From Glycomyces fuscus (lineage in GTDB: Bacteria; Actinomycetota; Actinomycetes; Streptosporangiales; Streptosporangiaceae), in NCBI GenBank assembly GCA_002529455.1, contig NYMS01000003.1:1-64000 (forward strand): 64,000 bases of DNA. The letters run 5' to 3'. A model generated the notes under the pieces. That model searched no databases, was not told the DNA's origin, and saw only the letters and a program-made list of their open reading frames with translations. Shown piece after piece: positions 27,725-36,110 of this stretch (the stretch's first letter is position 1; each line of letters starts with the position of its first letter). Made by a program: the position numbers and the translations under genes.

Positions 27725-29238
27725 GCGGCCTCGCTCGGTCGCTGTCCGGTGGCCGCGTACATGACCGACTCCTCGTCGGCCTCCTCGCGGTCCAGGCGGG
27801 CGGTGACCCGGCCCTCGTGCATGACCAGGACCCGGTCGGCCATGCCCAGGACCTCGGGAAGCTCGCTGGAGACCATGACGATGGCCAGCCCGCGGCCCGC
27901 GAGGGTGGAGAGCAGGCGGTGGACCTCGGCCTTGGTGCCCACGTCGATGCCGCGCGTGGGCTCGTCCACGAAGAGCACGCGGGGCTCGGTGGACAGCCAC
28001 TTGGCCAGGACGACCTTCTGCTGGTTGCCGCCGGAGAGGGTGGAGACCGGGTCGGTGAGGCGGCCGAACTTCAGGCTCAGCCGCTCGCCCCACTCGCGGG
28101 CGGAGTCGCGCTCGGCCCGGGGGCGCAGCAGGCCCAGGCGGCTGAGCGGCCAGCGGCGGGTGGCGGTGGCGTTGCGCTCGATGGAGGACTCCATGACCAG
28201 CCCCTGCTGGCGGCGGTCCTCGGGGACCAGGGCGAGCCCGGCGGCCATGGCGGCCCGGGGCCGTCCCGGCGGCAGCGGCCTGCCCTCCACGCGCACGGTG
28301 CCCGCGTCGTAGCGGTCCACGCCGAACACGGCGCGGATGACCTCGCTGCGCCCGGCGCCGACCAGCCCGGACAGGGCGACGATCTCCCCGGCGCGCACCG
28401 AGAAGGACACGTCGGCGAACACGCCCTGGCGGGTCAGGCCGTCGACCTCCAGCAGGACCTCGCCGTGCTCGGCCTCCTCCTTGGGGTAGAGGCTGCTCAC
28501 CTCACGGCCGACCATGCGGCGCACGACGGTGTCCACGTCCAGGTCCCCGGTGGGGTCGCAGGAGACGAACGCGCCGTCGCGGACCACGGTGATGCGGTCG
28601 CACAGGGAGAAGACCTCGTCGAAGCGGTGGGAGATGAACAGCAGCGCCGCGCCGGAGTCGCGCAGGGTGCGGGCCACGGTGAACAAGCGCTCGGCTTCCA
28701 CGCCGGACAGGGCGGCGGTGGGCTCGTCCATGACCAGGACCCGCGCCTGGCGGGTGAGGGCCTTGGCGATCTCCACGAGCTGCTGGTCGGCGATGGACAG
28801 CCCGCGCGCGGGGCGGTCGGGGTCCATGTCCACGCCCAGGCGGGTGAAGACCTCCCGGGTGTCGCGGCGCATGCGGCCGCGGTCGATGGTGCGCAGGCGG
28901 GTGCGGGGCTGGCGGCCGACGAAGATGTTCTCGGCCACCGACAGGTCGGGGAACAGGGTGGGTTCCTGGTAGATGACCGCGACCCCGGCGCGCTGGGCGT
29001 CCGCGGGCGCGGTGAACTCGGTGGGACGGCCGTCCACGAGCACCCGCCCGCCGTCCGGTCGGTGTACCCCCGCGATGGTCTTGACCAGGGTGGACTTGCC
29101 CGCCCCGTTCTCACCCACCAGTGCGTGGATCTCTCCGGAGCGCAGCTCCAGGGACAGCCCCCGCAGGGCCCTGACGCTCCCGAAGGACTTGGTGACGTCG
29201 ACCAGGGCGAGGGGTGGAGGGACCTCTGCTGGGTCCAC
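27721..29238 (-). CDS. rhaT: Rhamnose ABC transporter, double ATPase
   Basis: 505 aa with two ABC domains, as in sugar importers of the RbsA/RhaT type. Domain 1: GENGAGKST Walker A, then a degenerate signature LSIADQQ and [10 protein letters not shown]. Domain 2: a degenerate Walker A ([11 protein letters not shown]), intact signature LSGGNQQK and [10 protein letters not shown]. The GTG at 29238 has AAGGAGGG 6 nt upstream; an ATG at 29286 is in frame but lacks such a site. First gene of the operon. Confidence 0.92.
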   Translation of the reverse strand: MDPAEVPPPLALVDVTKSFGSVRALRGLSLELRSGEIHALVGENGAGKSTLVKTIAGVHRPDGGRVLVDGRPTEFTAPADAQRAGVAVIYQEPTLFPDLSVAENIFVGRQPRTRLRTIDRGRMRRDTREVFTRLGVDMDPDRPARGLSIADQQLVEIAKALTRQARVLVMDEPTAALSGVEAERLFTVARTLRDSGAALLFISHRFDEVFSLCDRITVVRDGAFVSCDPTGDLDVDTVVRRMVGREVSSLYPKEEAEHGEVLLEVDGLTRQGVFADVSFSVRAGEIVALSGLVGAGRSEVIRAVFGVDRYDAGTVRVEGRPLPPGRPRAAMAAGLALVPEDRRQQGLVMESSIERNATATRRWPLSRLGLLRPRAERDSAREWGERLSLKFGRLTDPVSTLSGGNQQKVVLAKWLSTEPRVLFVDEPTRGIDVGTKAEVHRLLSTLAGRGLAIVMVSSELPEVLGMADRVLVMHEGRVTARLDREEADEESVMYAATGQRPSEAA

Positions 29239-29290
29239 GTGCGCCCTCCTTCTCCGAGCCGCGTCCGGCGTTGTGGCCCCGAACACGGCA

Positions 29291-29341
29291 AAAACGTTTT
29301 AATATGAAGTGGATGTTAAGTGCCACACACCACACCGTCAA
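29291..29341 (-). promoter_or_regulatory. rha operon promoter and operator
   Basis: On the minus strand: TTGACG (29336-29341), 17-bp spacer, TAACAT (29313-29318), then the perfect palindrome AAAACGTTTT at 29291-29300, about where transcription starts. A central CG palindrome is the hallmark of LacI-family operators; the divergent LacI gene is the obvious ligand. Confidence 0.72.
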
Positions 29342-29448
29342 GTGGATCACCCAAGAATTCGCAGGTCTCGCCCTGGTAACGGCTTCCCCCGCGGTAAGCC
29401 CTTTCCAGCACGCGCGCGTGCGCCGCCACCCCCACTCCGGGTAGGTGA

Positions 29449-29477
29449 TTGACACGTTTCAATCCGGGTGTGAGCAT
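29449..29477 (+). promoter_or_regulatory. Promoter and operator of the LacI regulator gene
   Basis: TTGACA (29449-29454) with a weak GAGCAT -10 (29472-29477) after 17 bp. The -35 lies in the near-palindrome TTGACACGTTTCAA (29449-29462), which shares ACGTT with the operator in front of rhaT. Binding there would autoregulate the gene. The rest of the 349-bp gap shows nothing else. Confidence 0.6.
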
Positions 29478-29587
29478 GAGGCACCCGGTCCCGGAAGTCC
29501 CTACACACCCTGGGATCCGCGGTCTGTCAGTACGATGCCTCGCGTCGCCACCTGACGGCCACTCCGCACACGCACGGGAGAAGACCC

Positions 29588-30637
29588 TTGTCCACCAGAT
29601 CCCCGAACGCACGCCGCGGCGTGGGTATCACCGAGGTCGCCCGGCACGCCGGGGTCTCCCCCGGAACCGTGTCCAACGTGCTCAACCGCCCCGAGCGCGT
29701 CGCCGAGGCCACCCGGCAACGGGTCGAGGCGGCCATCGCCGAACTCGACTACGTGCGCAACTCCTCCGGCAGCAGCCTGCGCTCGGGACGCAGCGAATCC
29801 GTGGGACTGCTGGTGCTCGACGTGACCAACCCGTTCTTCACCGAGGTCGCGCGGGGCGTGGAGGACGAGGCGGCCGGGTCCGGGCTGGCCGTGGTGCTGC
29901 TCAACTCCGCCGAGGCGCGCGAGCGCCAGCAGCGCAACGTCCGCCTGCTGGCCGAGCAGCGGGCGGCCGGGGCCGTGGTGATGCCCGTGGACGACGACCT
30001 GTCGGACCTGCTGTGGCTGAGCCGCCAGGGGACCTCGTGGGTGGCGCTGGACCGGGGCGACGTGGCCGAGGACGTGGGGTGCAGCGTCAGCGTGGACAAC
30101 CACGCGGGGGGTATCGCGGCCGGACGGCACCTCATCGGGCTGGGGCACGAGGCCGTGACGTTCCTGACCGGGCCGTTCGCCATCGAGCAGGTCAGGCGCA
30201 GGCACGAGGGCCTGCGCGACGCCTTCGTCGAGGCCGGGCTGGACCCGGACGCGTGCGTGCGGGTGGTCGAGCAGCCGCTGCTCAACCCCGAACAGGGAGA
30301 GCGGGCGGTGGACGCGATCCTCGCCGGAGGACCGCGGCAGCGGCCCCAGGCGGTGTTCTGCGCCAACGACCAGCTGGCGCTCGGCGTGATGAAGGGCCTG
30401 GGCCAGCGGGGGCTGCGGGTGCCCGAGGACATGTCGGTGGTGGGGTACGACAACGTGGACTTCGCCGACCTGGTGCACCCGGGGCTGACCACGGTGGCGC
30501 AGCCCAAGTACGAGCTGGGCCGGGCGGCGATGCGCCTGCTGGAATCGGAGCTGAACCACGGCGAGCACGTCCACCAGCGGCTGCTGTTCACCCCGGAACT
30601 GGTGGTGCGGGGCTCGACGGCGGTGTACCGGCCCTGA
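29588..30637 (+). CDS. LacI-family regulator of rhamnose uptake
   Basis: 349 aa. Helix-turn-helix GITEVARHAGVSPGTVSNVLN (residues 12-32) with the hinge helix ERVAEATRQRVEAAIAEL, then a periplasmic-binding-like sensor domain (VGLLVLDVTNPFFTEVARG, VVGYDNVDFADLVHPGLTTV). TTG start at 29588 after GGGAGAAG. Divergent to rhaTPQS, so a rhamnose-responsive repressor is likely. The name RhaR is avoided because in other bacteria it denotes different families. Confidence 0.88.
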   Translation: MSTRSPNARRGVGITEVARHAGVSPGTVSNVLNRPERVAEATRQRVEAAIAELDYVRNSSGSSLRSGRSESVGLLVLDVTNPFFTEVARGVEDEAAGSGLAVVLLNSAEARERQQRNVRLLAEQRAAGAVVMPVDDDLSDLLWLSRQGTSWVALDRGDVAEDVGCSVSVDNHAGGIAAGRHLIGLGHEAVTFLTGPFAIEQVRRRHEGLRDAFVEAGLDPDACVRVVEQPLLNPEQGERAVDAILAGGPRQRPQAVFCANDQLALGVMKGLGQRGLRVPEDMSVVGYDNVDFADLVHPGLTTVAQPKYELGRAAMRLLESELNHGEHVHQRLLFTPELVVRGSTAVYRP

Positions 30638-31438
30638 CCCGGGGTCACGCCTTTGAGGCGGCCCCCGGGAGCCGGCGTGGAGCGTCCCGCGGCGGTGCGC
30701 TCCAGGGGGTGGTCCTCTCCAGGCGTGCTCAGCCAGGCACCCGTGGAGCGTGAGGGTTCCCCGCCGGCCCCTGGGGGGCGGTCGTGGTGGGTCCCGGCCA
30801 CAGGGTTCGGTGCTGGGGGCGGGGACCGACTGAGGGCAGGTTCGCCCAGCGAACCTGGCGGAGGAGATCCCTTCACTTCGGTCACTCCAGGTGTCTTGTG
30901 GGCGTCACGGAGGCGGTCGGGAGAACGTCGGGGGGAAGGCCCACCGGGAGTGGCCCCTCAGCCACCCGGGAAGGGGGCCCGACACGGTTCAGACCGGCAT
31001 CGGCCACGAAGCCCCGCACGTGACCGCGCGCCGCAGGGGTCCGCAAGCTGTAGGGCGTCGCTGCGTCAGCAACCACGCACCCGTAGGGCCCGCAGGCTGA
31101 CGAACGGCCCCGGGAGGCCGGGGCAGGGGCCTCGGCCAGCTCCGCGGCGGAGGGCACGTGGACGGGACGCTTCCGCGAGCCGCCTCCGCAGGACGGACGT
31201 AGCACCTCCCGCAGCCGGAAGCAGCCAGAGCCGGGGGCCTCCTGACCTCTCGGTGCGCGCTCCCAGCGCCCGGCACGGTGGTGCGGCCGGTCCTGCCAGA
31301 GCCGGAGGAAACGGTCGGAGCGGGAACATGGGACGCGCCTTTACACCATCCGTCGGGAAAGCGGATTTCGAGGGTCGGCGAATCCCACTACGGTTACCGT
31401 ACTTGTGAGGAAACCTCGGCTCGGCACCCAGGAGAACA
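30638..31438. other. 800-bp gap without a recognisable gene
   Basis: No open frame here has a domain, a good ribosome-binding site and normal composition together. One perfect hairpin stands out: CAGGTTCG-cccag-CGAACCTG (30837-30857). Candidate -10 boxes for the next gene are TACGGT (31389-31394) and TACCGT (31395-31400). I see no IS end, tRNA or clear peptidase remnant. Confidence 0.5.
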
Positions 31439-31786
31439 ATGGCGCACATAGCGCGGGTCCCCCTCGACAGCGGCGCGACGGTGGAAATCGAGATCGCCGA
31501 CGACGCGGACTCCATCGAACCGGTGGGCCGAAGGGGACGGACCGCGGTCACCGCGGCCCAGACCCTCAACGGCGCCCTCGAACAGGTCACCCCGGCGATC
31601 GAGGCGGTGGTCGGGACGATCCGCGAGCGCCTGTCGGCGCCCGACAGGATCAGCGTGCAGTTCGGTGTGAAGCTCACCGCCGAGACGAGCGCGGTGATCA
31701 CCAAGGCCGCGGCCGAGGCGAACTTCACCATCACGGTGGAGTGGAACCGCGGCGACGGGGGCGGGAACGGGACGGCCCGGCCCTGA
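31439..31786 (+). CDS. Trypco1 (trypsin-co-occurring) domain protein
   Basis: 115 aa, also known as the CU044_2847 family. The N-terminal strand VPLDSGATVEIEIAD, the middle helix and SVQFGVKLTAETSAVITKAAAEANFTITVEW fit the domain. In the family it is usually encoded next to a trypsin-like peptidase and is thought to belong to peptidase-based conflict or signalling systems. No such peptidase is seen nearby, so this copy looks orphaned. ATG 31439 after CAGGAGAAC. A strong hairpin follows. Confidence 0.75.
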   Translation: MAHIARVPLDSGATVEIEIADDADSIEPVGRRGRTAVTAAQTLNGALEQVTPAIEAVVGTIRERLSAPDRISVQFGVKLTAETSAVITKAAAEANFTITVEWNRGDGGGNGTARP

Positions 31787-31794
31787 CCCGGGAC

Positions 31795-31829
31795 ACCGCG
31801 GGTGAACGGGGTCCCCGTTCACCCGCGGT
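31795..31829 (+). terminator. Terminator after the Trypco1 gene
   Basis: ACCGCGGGTGAACGGG, loop GTC, CCCGTTCACCCGCGGT: perfect 16-bp stem 9 bp after the stop. Confidence 0.8.
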
Positions 31830-32025
31830 CCGCCTCGCCGCGGGGAACACGAAATTCCGTCAAACGGTTTAGCGGCGACTTCCGGCCCGGCCGCATTCCC
31901 GCGGCCCCTCCCGTGGTCGGACGCGCCGGTTCCCCGATTTCCCCGGGAAAAGGAAACGGAACACCGCAGAGCTGCCGGCCCCGGGGTCTCCCCCCACCGC
32001 CCTTACCGCGCGGGGAGGCGGAGGT

Positions 32026-32667
32026 TCAGGACGGGTACGCCGCCGCGCGCCGCACCAGCTCGGCGGGGTCGGCCTCGGGGTTGAGCCCGGTCGCGGTCCC
32101 CTCGGTCAGGGGCCGCCCCTCGAAGACCGCGCGCACCGCGTGGAGGTCCAGGGAGCGCCCGTAGTAGTCCTGGAAGCCCTCGTGGTGGTACCGCGCGGGG
32201 TCGGCGGCGCACAGCCCGCCCAGCAGCCATCCGGACCCGTCCTCCCGCTCCCCGCTGACACCGGTGCGCCAGGAGGCCTCTCCGGGCGGACACCACAGCA
32301 GGGCGCTCACCGACAGCTCGTCACCGCCGCTGAAGTCGGCGTCGGCCATGAGGAACGCGAACTCCGCGGGCAGGGCGTCGACCGTCCCCGGCCAGGGCTC
32401 CTCGTCGTTGGCGTAGGGACTCATCTCCGACTCGTGGTCGAAGCAGCGGATGAGACCGGCCGTGTCCGAGAGCGCGACGGCGTACTCGTCCCCTCCGCCG
32501 TTGCTCATCGTCGCCAGGTCCCATCCCGGACGCCACCCGGGGACGAAGTCGTACCTGCGGTAGCGGCCGTCGGGGTTGACGAGGAACTCCAGCAGCGCCG
32601 TCCTGCGCGACAGGTCGCGCACGGTGGCCGGGTCGGGCAGTCGGCGGGCGGTCTCGGGTGCGTTCAT
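32026..32667 (-). CDS. Hypothetical protein
   Basis: 213 aa, soluble, acidic, no signal peptide. Readable pieces are PDGRYRRYDFVPGWRPGWDL, MSNGGGDEYAVALSDTAGLIRCF and GFQDYYGRSLDLH. The GGGDEYAV...IRCFDHESEMSPY run is faintly like SMI1/KNR4 (SUKH) proteins, which are immunity proteins, but I cannot confirm it. ATG 32667 chosen; the frame is open 17 codons further. No toxin gene is adjacent. Confidence 0.55.
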   Translation of the reverse strand: MNAPETARRLPDPATVRDLSRRTALLEFLVNPDGRYRRYDFVPGWRPGWDLATMSNGGGDEYAVALSDTAGLIRCFDHESEMSPYANDEEPWPGTVDALPAEFAFLMADADFSGGDELSVSALLWCPPGEASWRTGVSGEREDGSGWLLGGLCAADPARYHHEGFQDYYGRSLDLHAVRAVFEGRPLTEGTATGLNPEADPAELVRRAAAYPS

Positions 32668-32873
32668 GCGGCCATCGAAGCACACGCCCCTGACAGGGCC
32701 CGCCCCGGAGAAGTCCACGCCCGGGCGCCCCCGCCTGGCCGCAGGGCCACGCGGGGGCGCCGTCCCGGGGTCCCCGGCGCACAGGCTGACGCGGGCGGAC
32801 GAGACACCCGGTCAGCGGCCCGGCGCCCCGGCGGCCCGGCCGCACTCCTCCGGACCGCCGCAGCCCGCCGCAG

Positions 32874-32969
32874 AACCGTCGGCGCCCGGCGGATTCGGGC
32901 CCCACAACCGTCGGCGCCCGACGGGCTCGGGTCCCCCAACCATCAGCGCTCGACGGGTTCGGGCCCCAC
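32874..32969. repeat. Three tandem copies of a 32-bp repeat at the end of the MFS gene
   Basis: Units at 32874-32905, 32906-32937 and 32938-32969, each beginning AACCRTCRGCGCYCGRCGG and ending in a TCGGGYCCC core. The third unit contains the last codons and the stop of the MFS gene (stop at 32943). In units 1 and 2 the matching bases read CGA instead of the TGA stop. Confidence 0.8.
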
Positions 32970-34481
32970 AGGCTCCGCCTCCCCCTCGTCCTGCTCGGAA
33001 ACCCCTCCCGCCGCGCCCCGGCGCCGGGTCAGGAGCACCAGCACCCCGACCGTGGCGACCAGTGACAGGGCCGCGACGCCCCAGGACGTGACGTCCCAGG
33101 CCACCGTGAGGTGGTCGGCAAGGGCCCCTGACCCCTCCAGGTCCCCGGCGGTCACCCGCGCAGCGGTTTCGGACGATCCCGTGCGGGCGGCGACGATGCT
33201 GGTCAACACCGCCCCGAAGACCGCGATGACCAGGGCCTCGGCGCCACCGCGGAGCGTGTTGAGGAAACCGGCGGCCATACCGACCCTCCGGGGTTCGATG
33301 ATGCTCATCGCCTGACCGTCGGTGATGCCGAACGACAGGCCCATACCGGTGCCGATCAGTACCAGGGGCGGGGCCAGTCCCAGGGCGCTGATCTGCGGGT
33401 GGAGCACGGTGAGCAACGCGTTGCCCCCGGCCACGAGCAGCAGCGCGGCGATGATCGTCCCGCGTGCCGACACGCCCCTGGCGACCAGCCACCCGCCCAG
33501 GGACGGGGCCGCCAACACCGGTGCCGTGAGCATGAGCATCATCAGCCCGGCGGTCTGCGCGGACACCCCCTGCACTCCCTGGAGGTAGGTCGGCAGGAAG
33601 ACCAACACCCCCAGGAAACCGATCGAGGTGGTCAGCGTCGCCAGGCACCAGGCCATGAACCGTCCGTCGCGGACCAGGCTCAGGTCGAGCACCGGCCGGG
33701 CCACCCGGCGCTCGACGACGAGGAAGAGCGCCAGGAGCACCGCACCAGCCGCCAGGGCACCGACCACCACCGGGGTCCCCCAGCCCACCTCGGGCGCCTC
33801 GATGACCGCGTACATCACCAGCGTCAGGCTGACCACGAAGGTCACCGCGCCGGCCCAGTCGACGCGCGGGCGTTCGGGGGCCCGCGACTCGGCGACGAAC
33901 GCCGCTCCGGCCAGGATGAGCAGGCCGACCGCGGCGTAGACCAGGAAAGCCGTGCGCCAGCCCACGGCGCCGATCAGCAGACCCGACAGGGTCGGGCCGA
34001 CCGCGATGCCGACCCCCGCCATGGTGCCCATGGCGGCGAAGGCCCGGGTGCGCGCGGCACCGTCGAAGGCGGTGGCCAGCAGTGCGCCGCCGCTGGCCAT
34101 GATCGCCGCGCCGCCGACACCGGTGAACAGGCGGGCCGCGTCCAGGAGGAGGATGTCACCGACCAGGGCGCTGGCCAGGTTGCCCGCGAAGAAGACGACC
34201 GCGCCGACGGCGAACAGCAGCCTCCGCCCGAACAGGTCGGCCAGGGAACCGCAGACCAGGGTGAACGCGGCGAAGGTGAGGTTGTATCCGGCCACCACCC
34301 AGTGCAGCGGAGCACCGGAGGCCTCCAGGTCCACCCCGATGTTCGGGACGGCCACCGCCGTCCCCGAGATCGACATGGCCACGACCAGAACGCCCAGCAT
34401 GACGCTGGCGAGCAGTATCCCCGGACGTGACCCCGTTCCCGGACGTGGCCTCCGCCGCCGTTGACTACGCGTCGTACGCAC
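32943..34481 (-). CDS. MFS drug exporter, 14-helix DHA2 type
   Basis: 512 aa, about 14 membrane segments. MSISGTAVAVPNIGVDL and WVVAGYNLTFAAFTLVCGSLADLFGRR (motif A) are followed by GPTLSGLLIGAVGWR (motif C), a DHA2 pattern; it probably exports a drug, dye or redox-active metabolite by proton antiport. The GTG at 34481 lies 5 nt after AAGGAGG. Expression is probably controlled by a MerR-family factor from the promoter at 34516-34546. The C-terminal residues are encoded by a tandem repeat unit. Confidence 0.92.
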   Translation of the reverse strand: MRTTRSQRRRRPRPGTGSRPGILLASVMLGVLVVAMSISGTAVAVPNIGVDLEASGAPLHWVVAGYNLTFAAFTLVCGSLADLFGRRLLFAVGAVVFFAGNLASALVGDILLLDAARLFTGVGGAAIMASGGALLATAFDGAARTRAFAAMGTMAGVGIAVGPTLSGLLIGAVGWRTAFLVYAAVGLLILAGAAFVAESRAPERPRVDWAGAVTFVVSLTLVMYAVIEAPEVGWGTPVVVGALAAGAVLLALFLVVERRVARPVLDLSLVRDGRFMAWCLATLTTSIGFLGVLVFLPTYLQGVQGVSAQTAGLMMLMLTAPVLAAPSLGGWLVARGVSARGTIIAALLLVAGGNALLTVLHPQISALGLAPPLVLIGTGMGLSFGITDGQAMSIIEPRRVGMAAGFLNTLRGGAEALVIAVFGAVLTSIVAARTGSSETAARVTAGDLEGSGALADHLTVAWDVTSWGVAALSLVATVGVLVLLTRRRGAAGGVSEQDEGEAEPVGPEPVER

Positions 34482-34515
34482 GCACCCCTCCTTCGTGTCG
34501 TGGGTGGTGGCCCTC

Positions 34516-34546
34516 ATTCTTGAACCTCAACTTCCATTGAGGTCAA
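34516..34546 (-). promoter_or_regulatory. SoxR/MerR-type promoter of the MFS gene
   Basis: On the minus strand: TTGACC (34541-34546), 19-bp spacer, AAGAAT (34516-34521). Within the spacer and -35 lies CCTCAACTTCCATTGAGG (34525-34542), an 18-bp dyad with the same arms as the SoxR box (CCTCAA...TTGAGG). Over-long 19-bp spacers with the operator inside are the hallmark of MerR-family activation. Confidence 0.75.
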
Positions 34547-34598
34547 GGGCTCCACGCGAAGTCGGGGCGCGGGAATGCGGTCCTCCGCGTGCCCCTGT

Positions 34599-34682
34599 CC
34601 CCGCGGCACGGCACCTGTCCCAGCGGCACCGCCCTTATCTCCGCGGCACAGCCCTGCCCTGCCCCCGCGGCACGGCACCGCC
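34599..34682. repeat. Four ~20-bp direct repeats upstream of the AraC gene
   Basis: The core GCGGCAC occurs at 34603, 34623, 34643 and 34667, i.e. spaced 20, 20 and 24 bp; the full unit resembles TCCCCGCGGCACGGCACCTG. Spacing near two helical turns puts the cores on one face of the DNA. They lie 174-253 bp before the AraC gene in a 374-bp gap that otherwise holds only the MFS promoter. Confidence 0.55.
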
Positions 34683-34855
34683 AGTGGGAGACCGCCGCAC
34701 GCGGCACGCCCGCACACGGAATCCGAACGCCTTTCCGCCGCGCACCGGGAGGGGAGGGAGCGCGGGAACGGTCGTGGCGGTGCCGGAACGGGGCTCTCAG
34801 AGCGGGCTCCAGTGGTCCGGATGTGTCCGCACCCACCGGCGCATAGCCTGATGAC

Positions 34856-35695
34856 GTGGTCAAACGAGACACCCGACCGGGCCCGGCGACCCGGACGCGC
34901 CCCGCCGGGCCGTCACAGCGCGACGCGGCCGACAGCCGCAGGCTCCCCCTCTACTCCGCCGGTGAGATCGAGGTGCCCTTCGTCGTCATGGGCAGTGCCG
35001 AGGTCATCCCCCGGGACACGTTCTGGGAGGAGCACTCGCACCCGACGCACGAGCTGCTCTGGAACCAGCGCGGCGCCTCCTCCGCCACGGTCGGCACGCG
35101 GGTCTGGACGATCACGCCGTCGGTCGGCCTGTGGCTCCCGGCCGGTACGCGCCACTCCGGGTGGACCCCCGCCGGAACCTGGCACCGCGCCGCGCAGTTC
35201 GGCGTCCACGCGGTGCCCTCGATCTCCGACGGGCCCGTCGCGATGGAGGTCACGCCGCTCCTGCGGCTCCTGCTCGACCGGCTCGACGCCGAGGGCCTCA
35301 GCGCGGAAGAGCGTTCCAGGACCGAGGCGATGGTGCTGGACCTGCTCGCCCCCGCCCGGCACGAGCTGATCCTGCACATCCCCGAGTCGCCGCTGCTGGC
35401 CCCCATCGTCGCCGCCGTGCGCGAGGACCCCGCCGACACCACCACCCTGGCCGTGTGGGCGGCGCGGCTCGGTGTGAGCACCCGTACCGTCACCCGGGCG
35501 TTCCGCTCCGAGACCGGCCTGGGGTTCAGCCAGTGGGTGGCCGCCGCGCGCGTGCAGCACGCGGTCACGATGCTCGCGCGGGGGGACGAGATCGAGGAGG
35601 TGGCCGCGTGTGTGGGGTACCACTCGGCGAGCGCGTTCGGCGCGGCCTTCCGCCGGATCACGGGGCTGAGCCCGGGCCGGTTCCGCTCCCAGTGA
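34856..35695 (+). CDS. AraC-family transcription regulator
   Basis: 279 aa. Cupin-like sensor (EEHSHPTHELLWNQRG with the His pair, TPSVGLWLPAGTRHSG) and C-terminal AraC double helix-turn-helix: LAVWAARLGVSTRTVTRAFRSETG and IEEVAACVGYHSASAFGAAFRRITGLSP. Targets unknown; the divergent MFS exporter and the following iron importer are candidates. GTG 34856 lies 6 nt after a TAGCCT -10 (34844-34849), suggesting a leaderless mRNA. Confidence 0.88.
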   Translation: MVKRDTRPGPATRTRPAGPSQRDAADSRRLPLYSAGEIEVPFVVMGSAEVIPRDTFWEEHSHPTHELLWNQRGASSATVGTRVWTITPSVGLWLPAGTRHSGWTPAGTWHRAAQFGVHAVPSISDGPVAMEVTPLLRLLLDRLDAEGLSAEERSRTEAMVLDLLAPARHELILHIPESPLLAPIVAAVREDPADTTTLAVWAARLGVSTRTVTRAFRSETGLGFSQWVAAARVQHAVTMLARGDEIEEVAACVGYHSASAFGAAFRRITGLSPGRFRSQ

Positions 35696-35912
35696 GCCCG
35701 GCGGGACCCCGGTGCGGGCCCCCGGCTCCCGAGCCGGGGCCGCCCCGTCCCCGACCTGCACCGCCTCGGACCCCGGCGCGGTCGGGGTCGCGGGGCCTAC
35801 CACCGGGGCCCGCGACGGGCACCGCGCCGGACCCGGCCACACCCCGGTTGTCCGTTTCGCTACAAAAGGTGTCGCATCTACGTGATTGCGAACCCACCAA
35901 GGACACCCTAAA

Positions 35913-35931
35913 TTCGGTTAGGCAAACCTAA
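35913..35931 (+). promoter_or_regulatory. IdeR/DmdR iron box
   Basis: TTCGGTTAGGCAAACCTAA matches the actinobacterial consensus TTAGGTTAGSCTAACCTAA at 17 of 19 positions. It lies 180 bp before the siderophore-binding gene. Iron-loaded IdeR/DmdR would repress the importer. The rest of the 415-bp gap shows nothing further. Confidence 0.82.
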
Positions 35932-36110
35932 TCTCTCGGCATCGCCGCGGTCGGGTCGGCGTGTGCACCCCGGACCCCCGTCCCGTCACGCGCCCCGCCC
36001 GACCGGTCCCCTCCGGGCCGCACGCCCTCGCGTGCGCACCGGGCGGTGCGGGAGCCGGACCATGGCACCGCCATGGCTTGAGGCCCCACGGCCACAATGG
36101 GAAGGAAACC

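Noticed and set aside
30989..31734. Minus-strand frames in and after the 800-bp gap
   Set aside because: They overlap the Trypco1 gene or lack starts and domains; codon bias does not favour them.
32026..32667. Immunity protein of a contact toxin system
   Set aside because: The SUKH-like resemblance is faint and no toxin or secretion gene is adjacent.
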